Assembly (NCBI GenBank): GCA_004431415.1
Contig: QPMI01000120.1
Coordinates: 1 to 64,000 of the forward strand
DNA: 64,000 bases
Direction: 5' to 3'
Source: Cyanophora paradoxa
Lineage: Eukaryota > Glaucocystophyceae > Cyanophorales > Cyanophoraceae
Positions 12,101 through 21,293 of the stretch are shown here, piece after piece. The translations under genes and the position numbers were made by a program. The notes below the pieces were generated by a model. It made no database searches. It was not told the DNA's origin and was given only the letters and a program-made list of their open reading frames with translations. Position 1 is the stretch's first letter. Every line of letters starts with the position of its first letter.

Positions 12101-13135
12101 TACCCCTCCCCCGCCCGACCCGCCCCGCAGGCCTTCGCTATGTCGGCCTTCGGCGATGCCGCCGACCGCGTGCGTGCCGTACCCCTCTTGTTCTCCGTAC
12201 CCCCCCGGCTGACGTCCGGCCAGTCGGGGGTGGACGGGAAGCGCCGGAGCCTGCAGAACCACTCGCGGGGGAGCGGCCCCTCCATGGCCACCGTCATCGG
12301 GGCGAGCCCCGTGGTGGACCCCGACCTCGACGCCGTGCGTGCCCGTACCCCCCCCATGGAGCTCCATCCCCGAATCGCATACCCCTGACGTCCCCTCGAA
12401 GGCGAGGGAGCTGAGGAAGGTGCGGGAGGCGCTGGGCGGGCCCGGGAAGCCTCTGCGCCCAGACGAGGTCGCCCCCCGCGTCGAGCGGTACCCCTGCCCC
12501 GCCCCGTGCCTATACCCCCCTCTCTTACGGGGGTACAGGCTCGTGAAGGACGTGGAGCGGAGCTCGGCGGCCCTCTCGCGTATCGAACCCGTCCTCTCCT
12601 ACGTCAAGTCGGCCCTCCGCGCCCCGTACCCCTCTTTTTCTTTTCTTTTATTCCTTTCTTTTTCAAGCGCCGGGGCGTGCAGGACGGTGGAGGACATCGT
12701 GCCCTCCATGCGGGCCCTGGAGCGCTCGGCGGCGGGGCCGAGCGGGGGGTACAGGCCGGGGCGTGCGCCGTCGGTCTCAGACGTGACCGACGCGAGCTCG
12801 GAAGTGGCGCTGAGGCGGGCGGCGTGGGCGGCGGCGCCCGCCGGCTCCGCCCGCCGCGCCGAGGAGGCCTACCGCGCCGAGCGCGACGCCGGCCTCTCCT
12901 TCGTCTCCGAGGCGGGCCCCGTACCCCCTTCTTCCCCCCCCCCCGGTTCCTCCCCACTTCTCTCTTTCTTTCTAAGGGCGTGCAGGACACGGATTCGGTG
13001 TCGCTGGGGGCGGGCCGGGCGGGCGCAGGCGGGTCGGCGGGAGACTTTGCGGCGGCGATGCAGCGCTCGCGGCCGCACGCCGGCGACGCCGACGAGGGGG
13101 CGAGCGACCTCTCCGGATGGCTCTCTCTGACTTGA
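6122..13135 (+). CDS. CEP70-like: CEP70-like centrosomal coiled-coil protein
   Basis: Large multi-exon protein predicted to act at centrosomes or basal bodies (CEP70 binds gamma-tubulin in animals). The N-terminus is alanine/proline-rich with three PPSYAxG repeats (about 6805-6925). The conserved entry motif EWAHVNRVLAENGF (near 7115) matches the EWESIN..HG region of CEP70. Coiled coils follow (AEKEADLVRAENGRLVDEV near 7400-7458, KKLAREADEARDSA near 7553), then DRQLAQ|IVAGYESQKEAAAAE (8335-8465). A long heptad-rich stretch runs from 8700 to 9700. MVSHFMHLFD near 11607 and KMNEIYLLVNQ near 11798 match the CEP70 VSHFQKLFD...RMNEVY block. TVEDIVPSMRALE near 12682 resembles the CEP70 C-terminal DAIVPAVKKL. 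An ADIP/SSX2IP-type coiled coil was considered; the ordered motifs favour CEP70. The start at 6122 is tentative, since a 3' splice site (CTGCAG) lies just inside it. 5' introns use GTGCG or GC donors; most from 8.9 kb on start GTACCCC. Confidence 0.75.
6805..6925 (+). repeat. PPSYA[S/T]G coding repeat in the CEP70-like N-terminus
   Basis: Three tandem units of about 45 bp, each encoding a proline-proline-serine-tyrosine-alanine core (PPPSYASG, PPPSYATG, PPPSYATG). They lie in an otherwise low-complexity, probably disordered N-terminal extension not typical of animal CEP70. Confidence 0.8.
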
Positions 13136-13504
13136 TCGGCGCCGGCCGGCTGGCGCTCAGCTGGCGGCAAGCGCTGGCTGGCATCGTCTCCCAAGCCCCC
13201 AGGGGCTGATGGTGGTGGTTGTGTATGGTACCGATAGCGAAATGAAACAAGTGAGCGCGCGGCTGCGACGACTGCAAGATACGCTACAATAGAATACGGG
13301 ATGAGTCGATGGGGGGAAGGAATTCGAAGGGGAAGAAGGCCCGCCTACACCTTGAAACGAGGGAATGGGGAAAGGAATGTCGGGAAGCTCTCGATGAAAC
13401 CGAACAAAATCCCGGCGTAGCGCCGTGGAGGAAAGGAAGGAAGAAAGGAGAGGAGCAGAGGAAGATGGATGGGAAGGGCGGAAAGAAGCCGGCGCGGGCC
13501 GCCG
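13136..13504. other. Convergent intergenic spacer
   Basis: Shared 3' flank of the CEP70-like gene (+) and the PTPS gene (-). It is purine-rich on the plus strand from about 13310 (GGAAGGAAAGG-type tracts). No coding frame is credible and no defined terminator was recognised. Confidence 0.6.
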
Positions 13505-14044
13505 CTATTCGCCGCGGTAGATGGCGATGTTGTTCTCCGTCTCCCAGATCTTGACCTGGCGGGCGGAAGAGAACAGGCACGGGTCAGGCGCACGCGGCAC
13601 GGGAAAGAGAGAGAGAGGAGAAGAAAGAGAGGAGAGCGGCGAACGAACCTGGTGGAGGATGCCGGCGGGGAGCAGGTCGCGGAGCTGGTTGAAGACGACG
13701 ACGGCGAGGTTCTCCGTCGTGGAGACGAGGCCCGTGTCGCGGAACGCCGGCACGTCCTTGTCGAGGTTCTTGTGGTCCATCTGCTCGAAGACGGCCTTGT
13801 GGATGGCCCGCTTCACGTCCACGAGGTTCATCACCATGCCAGTCACCGGGTCCACGGGACCGCGCAGCGTCACCTCCATCACGTAGTTGTGCCCGTGCCC
13901 GTTCGGGTTGTTGCACTTGCCATAGATCTCCCGGTTCTCCTCGTCGGAGAGCTTGGGGTTGTGCAGGCGGTGGCAAGCGCTGAACTGCTCGCGCCGCACG
14001 ATCTCCACGATGGGCGTGGCAACATGAGCCATGTCCGCGGGCAT
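13505..14044 (-). CDS. PTS: 6-pyruvoyl-tetrahydropterin synthase
   Basis: Converts 7,8-dihydroneopterin triphosphate to 6-pyruvoyl-tetrahydropterin, the second step of tetrahydrobiopterin synthesis, in the cytosol. Two exons: 14044-13649 and 13555-13505, with a GT-AG intron (CACCAG|GTTCG ... CGCCAG|GTCAAG). Zinc-ligand histidines sit in FSACHRLH and in the pair of NPNGHGHNY. The catalytic cysteine precedes that motif (GKCNNPNGHGHNY). GMVMNLVDVK, MDHKNLDKDVP, STTENLAV and the C-terminal WETENNIAIYRGE all match the eukaryotic enzyme closely, and length is normal. The intron happens to be open in frame, so a naive ORF reads through it. The start at 14044 (MPADMAHV) is chosen for family length; ATG at 14032 (MAHV) is an alternative, and an upstream in-frame ATG at 14137 would add an unusual basic leader. 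It is divergent from the F-box gene. Confidence 0.93.
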   Translation of the reverse strand: MPADMAHVATPIVEIVRREQFSACHRLHNPKLSDEENREIYGKCNNPNGHGHNYVMEVTLRGPVDPVTGMVMNLVDVKRAIHKAVFEQMDHKNLDKDVPAFRDTGLVSTTENLAVVVFNQLRDLLPAGILHQVRSPLSSLSSPLSLFPVPRAPDPCLFSSARQVKIWETENNIAIYRGE

Positions 14045-14438
14045 CGAACCTGCAGCCGAACGGGGGCGACCTGCGCGCGCGCGCGTGTGAAGCCGGACAG
14101 CATCGAGGAGAAGCCGCCCAGCGCAGCCCCGCCGCAAGGCTCGCGCTGGCCTTGTGCACTAGAAGCAGCAGCGATGAGGCGCGGTGGGCGCGGCGCGCCG
14201 GCCGTGAATCGTCGCCGCGCAGGCCCACGTGCGGCCTGGACCGGACGGCAGGCACCCGGGGAGCCGCTCCCATCTAACCCTCACAGAGCGTGCACGGCTT
14301 TGCGCACCTGCTTGTTGCGGTGGCGAGGGCTTCGCTTTGACGCAGTCGTAACGCTGTACCCGGCGGAAGCGAGCGTAACGAGGAGCGTTCAAGCTCGCTG
14401 CGGCAAGGCGGCTTCGCTGACACCGACCCCACGCGGTA
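14045..14438. promoter_or_regulatory. Probable shared promoter region of the PTPS and F-box genes
   Basis: A 394-bp divergent spacer. Purely positional inference: both start codons face away from it. No TATA box or other named element was recognised. Confidence 0.35.
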
Positions 14439-16909
14439 ATGGCAAAGAGCGGCAACAAGCGCAAAGCGGTGGCCTCGGCCGACGTGGACGCGGGAACTGG
14501 CGGCAACGCGGAGGTTGAGCCGGAGCCTGAGAATGGCAGCTCGTCGGCCGCCGCCGGCTCTTCGTCCGCGGGCGCCGGCCGGAAGCGCCGGCGGCGACCA
14601 GCGCCGGCATCAGAGGGCGAGAGGGCAGTCCAGCCACGGACCGCGTCAGACTTCTCGGCGCTAGAGTTGCTTCCAGACGAGCTGCTGAAGCGCATTATCG
14701 GCTTTCTGGGCCCGCGGGAAACGTGGGAGCTCTGCAGGCTCCCGCTCGTGTGCAGCCGGATGCGCGAGGTGCTCGCGTCGATCGAGTACGAGGGGCTCAT
14801 CCTCCGCGGGCAGCGCGTCGGGCTCTCGCGGTACCGTGACGTGGGCGAGGCCGAGCTCCGGCGCTGGGCGCAGCGCGTCCGCTCGGGCGCCATGCGGCTG
14901 GCCCCCGGCGCCGCGCTGGAGGTCGACATGCGGCCTCCGTCGCGCGGCATATACAGGCGAGCGCCGCGCCGCTTTGATTGTGCCCCCTCCTGAGTGCGCC
15001 TCCGCAGAGCCGAAGCCGATAAAATCCACTTCTCTCATTGGAGCCCGAAGCCAAGCAAGCCGTTCTTCTCCTTCGTCTCCTCCATCCAGGGCCTCCGTCG
15101 CTTCGTCGCCTGCCACGAGTACCACCCTCCCGCCCCCCCACCCCTTTCCGCTTGCCGAGCGGTACCCCCGCAGGGACGTGGCGCCCAACCGGCAGACCGT
15201 CCACACGAGTACCCCGGCGACGAAGACGCGGCACGTGTACGTCGCGGCGGTCCTAAAGGCCCTGGCGCCGGTGGCGGGGACCCTCGAGGAGCTCACCATC
15301 CGCCTCCAGACCCCTCACGAGAACGACTGCCGGCGCCTGCCCCGTTGCGTACCCCCCAAGTTTCCCCGAGACGCGTACCCCCCCCGAAACCCTCTCGCAG
15401 AGGGGGCGGCGCGCAAGGCGATCGTGGAAGGGCTGGGGCGCCTGACGGCCCTCCGGCGCCTCGACCTCGCCGACTGCATCGGCTTCTCCGGCAAGCTCCT
15501 GGACGAGGTCCGCGGTTCGGCTCCCGGCGGCGCCCCTTTTCTCACCGCCGGGGTACAGGTCGCGCCGGCGCTGGGCGGGCTGCGGGCCCTGCGGCTCGCG
15601 CACCGGGAGGCGGAGGGGTACGAGGAACCGGACGAGTACGCGTCCTCGTGCCGGTCCCTCGCCTTCGCCGTCGAGCGCCTCTGCCCCCTCCTCGAGGTCC
15701 GCCCCCCGCTCCCGTCGCCCTGTACCCCCTTGCGCGACCGTACTCCTCCCCGCCTTCTCCCAGGAGCTTTGGGCGGTCTTCGGCTGCTTGTCAGGCTCGT
15801 GGCGCCTCTTCGACGCGTCTGCGCTCGCATCGCTGGGGCGCCTGCCGCTCCTTCGGTCCTTCACCGTTCGCGCGAACTACCGTACCCTCCCCGAGGCACG
15901 CCACCCGGGCCCTCGCCTTTGCCCCTACCCCTCGTCTTCTCACCCCCCCCTCCAGTTCGCCTCCACGCGGCTGGATACCCTCGAGTTGAGTACCCCCAAG
16001 TTCAGCCAGGATGGGCCCGGCCTCGGTCTCCTGCGTGACGCCGCCCTCATCGCGCGCCCCTACCCCCCCTCCCCCGTCCCGCCCTTTTCGAGCCGGCTCG
16101 CAGGGGAGCCTTCGGGATCTGACCCTGCGCGGGGGTTTCCGCGACTGGACGAGCTTCGCCTCCGCCCCGAAGGTGCCGTACCCCCCCCAGTTCCGCACCC
16201 CCCATGTGATCCCGTACCCCCCTGACCCGCCGCGCATCAGCTGCTCTCGCAGCTGCGGTCCCTATCGCTCCTGAAGTGCGCGTCCCGGCCCCGGCCCCTA
16301 GAAAGTGGCGGATCGTCTTAGGGGGGTACGCCGCGCAGGGCCGCGGAGCCTAATCCCGTGTGCCTGGCCCTGCTCCCTCGCTTCTCGGCCCTGGAGCGGC
16401 TCTCGGTCGGCCTGTCGAGCTTCCAATGCTTCACGGCGCTGGCGGACGCGCTGCCCGCGGTCCCCGCGCTCCGTTCGCTCTTCCTGAGCGTCTCGACCTC
16501 CAGCCATCGCCCCGAGTCCAACCAAGCGGCGGGGCGCACCGCCGTCGCCGCCCTCCTCCGTGCCGCCAGGGCGCGCGCCCCCCGTCCGTCCTCGTCTAAT
16601 CCTTTCCTGAGCTGATTGCTGTAACCCCAGGACACGCTGGAGGAGTACGATCGGGACCATCTGTACCCCAGCATGGAGGAGAGCGGGGCGCTGGCGGCGT
16701 GCACGCGCCTGCGGCGGGCGTCGCTGACGCTGGCGGAGCCGGCCGAGCTCGTGGCCGCCGGGAACCTCCACGCCCTCGCCCCGCTCGCCTCCGTCGCCGC
16801 CCGCCCCGCCCCGGCCCGGGGGGACCTCGTTCTCGCTCGGGGCCTGCTGGACACGTCGGACTGGGGCGCCGTCGGCCCCCTCCTCGGCGCCCGCTGGCTC
16901 CTCGTGTAG
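14439..16909 (+). CDS. F-box protein with leucine-rich repeats (FBXL type)
   Basis: Probable substrate adaptor of an SCF ubiquitin ligase. The first exon starts MAKSGNKRKAV, with a basic KRKA/RKRRRR region (possible nuclear targeting), then an F-box at about 14665-14770 (LELLPDELLKRIIGFLG ... LCRLPLVCSRMREVL). Later exons carry irregular leucine-rich repeats: LRRLDLADC near 15453, LRALRLAHRE near 15579, STRLDTLEL near 15963, LRDLTLRGG near 16111, LRSLSLLKC near 16256, LERLSVGLS near 16390, LRSLFLSVS near 16469 and LRRASLTL near 16708. The protein ends LLGARWLLV, stop at 16907. Most introns start GTACCCC and are C-rich. The 3' half is duplicated at 50849-51912. Confidence 0.8.
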
Positions 16910-17691
16910 GGCGAATCCGCGCGCCTTCGAGATTCGATCAATCCCCCCCCGTTCTTCCCCTCCCCCCCCCCGAGTCCCCATGTACCCCTCCAGGACTTTT
17001 CTTCCGTACCCCTGTGGTGAACGAGCTCCCGCATTCCCCGATGAGGCCAATTGCAAGGGCCAGGACCCCCCCCCCCCCCTCCCCCCCCCCCCCCCCCCAA
17101 AAAAAACCACCGCGTCTTCTCCCGCCCCCTCCTTTATGTCTGCGGCTGCGCACGTGCGCAGTATTCCGGCCAGGGCTCCGCCTCCCGCTGAGCTCGAGGC
17201 TTCCGCTTAGAGCTAGAATTGGCCAGTATACGTAAAAATCGAGAGGAATCGGTAGCGTCGGCATGCACGGGCCTAGAGGCCCAGATTCTTTGGGATTGAG
17301 GGGTCGACGAGCCGCGTCCTTAGAGGCGACGTCCCGCTGCCGCGCCTGTTCCCGCACGCAACAAATCTTAAGCTTGCGAATCGGCCTTGGGGGAAAGGAG
17401 ATGTAGGAGGGAGCTCGAGGAAGGCCCTTAGGTAGGCGTGTATCTCTGTCCGAAAAGAAGCTACTCCGGATCCTTTTTGCCCGAAAAAGCGGCTAGCCCC
17501 CCAAAGTCATTTATAATTATCTCGTTGCGGCGCGCGACGTCGACGCTGGCACGTGCATGCACGGAGGGGGCGGGGAGTCCCTTGCCTTCGGGGCCCTGCA
17601 GCTGGGCGGGCCCGGGGGGCGGCTCTAGCCCTAAAGCTTGAGCTCCGAGAGCCTTCATCGTCCGAGCTCCAGAGCCTTCGCTACAGCGCGT
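16910..17691. other. Intergenic region with C and A homopolymers
   Basis: 3' flank of the F-box gene. It contains a C-rich tract at 17067-17098 immediately followed by an A run, plus scattered GC-rich sequence. No convincing exon was found. The part up to about 17000 is shared with the copy near 51960. Confidence 0.55.
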
Positions 17692-18690
17692 CTAGAGGAG
17701 CGGGGCGGGGTGGCGGTCCGCGAGGGCGGCCTCGAGCTCGCCGGCGAAGGCGCCGTCGGCCTCCGCCCCGAACACCTCCGCCAGCGCCCCGTCCCCCCCC
17801 TGCCGCCGCTCAGCCCCGGCGGGCCGCCGAGGGGGGTGCGAACCTCGAGGGCGGCCCCGGCGGCCTCGTCGGCCTCCGCCTCCGCCGCGTAGGCCACGAG
17901 CGTCTCCGCGTCGAGCTGCGCGCCGCTGAACTGCGTCGTTCCCGGCCCTACGTAGTCCGGACCCTGATCGTGAGTGAACCAGCTGAACCAGCCCTTGCCT
18001 GCGCACTCGGAGTCCGTCGGGGACTGCCAGGCTGCTGCAATCGCAAGGCATCGCTAGGAACGAAATCGCACCTCTACAGCGCTCGATGTAGGCGCTTCGC
18101 CCAGACAAGTGGCCGGGCAGGGGACCTTGGCCGCCGCGGCGTCAGGGGGGCGGGAGCCGCTGAGCGGGCCGGCAGCAGGGACGTGCGAGGGTGGGGGACC
18201 CACCCCGACAGCAGTGAACGTTTTCTTTAACATCGCCTTCCTTCCTCACCGCCCACGTGGATCCTGCCGGGCGTAGTGCGCGGTTCAGGATGCGTTGACG
18301 GGCGGGCAAGTGGATAGCACCCTTGGGGCAGCAGATGCCCTTCTCAAAATAGTGACTTTTGGACGCTGTCACGTCGTACAGTACGGCGCTGAAGTCGGTC
18401 TCCTTGCTCTCTGTGGCATCGCCCGTGTGCTGCGCCGGGTCGATCAATATTGCGCCGCGCGCGCTGGCACGCGCCAGCCGCGAGCTGCATGCGCAGCCGC
18501 AGATGCATATGCGCACCCTCGAAACAAAGATTTTGGTAGGGATCCCAGAACTTTGTTTGGAGCTTGATCGGCCGAACCCGATGTTATCCACGGTCGGGTC
18601 CGCGATACCACGTGCCTCAGGCCTGATGATGGTGCCCGCGCCAGGACCACCCATGAGGGCATCGCAAGTTGAGAGCCTCGCCGCCATCCG
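17692..18690 (-). CDS. Unrecognised spliced gene, C-terminal exons well supported
   Basis: The family is not recognised. Splicing on the minus strand gives one continuous C-terminus. One exon carries SGRSAYIERCR and joins across a ~37-bp intron to AAWQSPTDSECAGKGWF, continuing SWFTHDQGPDYVGPGTTQ, FSGAQLDAETLVAYAAE, AEADEAAGAALE. A ~55-bp intron follows, then GALAEVFGAEADGAFAGE, LEAALADRHPAPLL and the stop at 17692. Conserved-looking Cys, Trp and Gly-Pro positions and the alanine/glutamate-rich helix suggest a real soluble domain. Upstream, a frame from an ATG at 18687 (MAARLSTCDALMGGPGAG) could be the N-terminus, but the connection is not proven. Not a shadow of another gene: the plus strand here has no supported exon. 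Confidence 0.5.
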
Positions 18691-18762
18691 ATGATAGCTT
18701 ACTCTGCGTTCGAAGCTCGGCCGGTAGCTCAGCGGCTGAAGCTTGGCCGGTTGAAGGCGCAC

Positions 18763-21290
18763 CGAACTTTAATGCTTCAGAGCACCCACGGTGCACCGAT
18801 CGACGCTGCTCAAAGCAAGTTGATCAGCGCTTCAAGAGCTTCACAGCACCGAGCTTAAGAGCTTCAAAGCACTGATCGGCACTCGCCTGTCAACGTTAAC
18901 GTCGTTAACGTTGGATCCGGACCGTCGACGTCGGACCAGTGACACCAGTGTTGGTCAGCGGCAGGGTACAGCTAAAGCTTTTTGCGCAACTCCTCAGGAG
19001 GTACCGAATACGGGGTACAGCTAAAGCTTTTTTAAGCGTGCAGCTACAGCCTACAGGCTACAGCCTACAGCTAGACAGGGGGCGACATCGACCGCGAGGG
19101 TGGGGTACAAGCAATCAAAGCGGGGTACACATCAATACTCAACTCGGAACTAACTCAAGCCGCAGCCAGATCGAGCATCAGGCTTGTTCGCAAGCTCGTA
19201 GAGCTTTAGTTCAAGCTCGAAGAGCTATAGTTCAAGCTCGCAGAGCTTCAGCTCAAGCTCAATTACAAGGCAGAGCGCTAGCCCATGCATCGCAAGCTTC
19301 GTGCACGTGGCTCAGGCTCCGAGGCTCAAGCTCATAGCTCAAGCCACAACGGCTTGCGCCGAACTTTTGGCCGAATTCGAAGGCCACCAACTTATTTAGC
19401 GTGCAGCTAGTGCCAGCCAGTGATCATGATGGCTGGGTTATTGATAACATATTTTAGCAACCATTATTTTAACCCAGGTATTTTGATTATTGATATCGAT
19501 CGATAGTGCATGGTGCCGAATTCCAGGGGTAATTGATAGCACCGCTAATATAATGGGGGTACGGTGCAAATATCCCATTTTCCTCGCGGATCAACGCGCA
19601 GAAACGATTACGAATGACAGCAGAACGTTCTAGAATGCTGTAAGACACCAGGGAAAAGCTAGCAGGCTCTGATACGACGGATGCCGGATGACAACCCCTC
19701 GTCTTTCTGCCTGTAGACTTAAGAAAGCTTCTATGAGCTGGTCAGCAGCGTTTAATTGCTTTGCAATTGGATAGTGGATGAGAGAGCGTTCTGAACAGTT
19801 TGGCGACGTTTCTGCACTGTCCGAGCGGGGTTTCTATGGCGCGGGTGGGGGTGGTTATCGATAACATATGGTGTCATAATTATAATATAAAATAATTGTG
19901 CTAAAGATTATCAATAGCGGTACGTCACGATTCGCCAAGAATTAATAATACCATCACTGGTGCCAGCTACAGGCTACAGCCGCTGCAGCTGAGCCTACAC
20001 TGGCCCTACAGCCTACAGGCTTTGTCAGGCTACCGTAGACTGGTCCGTAGTACAGGGCTACTACATGCAGGCTGTACAGCCTACAGCTAGGGGGCCCGTA
20101 CCGGTATTCTGCGGCCGCGGGCTTCCCGGTCCGAATCGTTCCGATCGCGAAGTTCGTCGTGCGCGTGCGCACTGGCAGCACTGCGCACTGCCGCAGTGCG
20201 CATGCGCCCGCGGCCGCCGGCCGGGCCCCCGCGCAGCTGCAGCCTGCAGGCTGCAGCCTGCGCATGCACCGTCGCGGCACTGCGGCACTGCGGCAGGGCG
20301 CGGCGCCGCCGCGCCGCGGCCTACCGTAGTACGGTATACGGTTAGGGTACTAGTAGTTTTACTCGCTTTTCGCGGAGTCCGGAAGCTAACGTAGCACGCG
20401 CCTGCCAACTTCAAGTGCCAAGCGGGCTGCGGCGCCAGCGAGCGCGAGCCTCGGAGCTTGAGCCTTGAGGGCGCGGCGCGGGGTCGGAGCCAGCGACGGG
20501 CGGAGCTGTGCGAAAGTTCGGTACGTATACACGGCGCTATTACACGCGCACACGTCGCGCAGTCGGCCGTCAGAGCATCCGCGCAGGTGAGAGGGTGTGA
20601 CTCCGTGTGAGAGGACAAACACGCAGCTGACGCCGCTCCCATGTACAGCTGACGCGGATATGCGCATGCGCAGCGCCTATAGCTACTATAGCTAGCTATA
20701 GGACTGCATGCGCAGCTCAAGACCCAATCATCCGGCGCGCGGCGCAGCCGTCGGCGCGGCTACGTATATATATACGCAGCTAAATGCGCTGACCTTAGCT
20801 CAGCAGCCAAAGCATCAGCAGCCAAAGCATCAGCAGCTAAAGCCGGAGGCGGCGTATTCTGGATCCAGCCAGCTGCCAGGCTGCAGACATCTCTAGATCT
20901 TCGGGGCTAGGCTCACCGCGAATCGACCTCAGCTGCTCAGCAGTGTCAGCACCGCAAAGCGCTAGCCAGGCCCAGCTTGCAAGTTAGCTCTACCCGCACG
21001 CGTCCGCGGGGGGGCTTCAGGATCAGGCGGAAGCGGCGGATATCGATTAGCTATAGCTGCAGGCGGCGGCGCGATGGCCGCGGCCGGCGGCGCATCCCGC
21101 TGCCCCCGTGCATTTCCTGGCGAGCTAGAGCATCCGGACGCGCACCCGAGCCCGCCGCTGGCCATGGAGAGCGTCGGCGCTAGCGCTCGAGCTTTCCAAC
21201 CGCAGGCGGCGCCCAGCTCCGACTACGTATACAGCAGCCCCGGCCAGCTCCAGCGATGTACAGAAAGCTTGGCTGAGCGCTCCCTGCATC
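18763..21290. other. Intergenic region with short palindromic and CTACAG-type repeats
   Basis: About 2.5 kb without a credible gene. 18960-19080 has two copies of GGTACAGCTAAAGCTTTTT and CTACAGGCTACAGCC-like repeats, which recur at 19970-20090. 19200-19260 repeats a short TTCAAGCTCGNAGAGCT unit. 20160-20330 is rich in CTGCAG, GCATGC and GCGCAT palindromes. 20810-20850 repeats CAGCAGCCAAAGCAT. Confidence 0.6.
19390..19965. mobile_element. AT-rich island, possible non-autonomous element
   Basis: The base composition drops sharply from the GC-rich surroundings. The left end has GCCAGCCAGTGATCATGATGG and GTTATTGATAACATA; the right end has ACCATCACTGGTGCCAGC, roughly the reverse complement of the left. 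GTTATCGATAACATA occurs near 19855. Imperfect terminal inverted repeats and no coding capacity would suit a MITE-like element, but no target-site duplication was established. Confidence 0.3.
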
Positions 21291-21293
21291 CTA

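Noticed and set aside
18718-18790. tRNA-like GGTAGCTCAGCGG motif
   Set aside because: Resembles a D-arm only; no matching acceptor stem, anticodon arm or T-arm follows.
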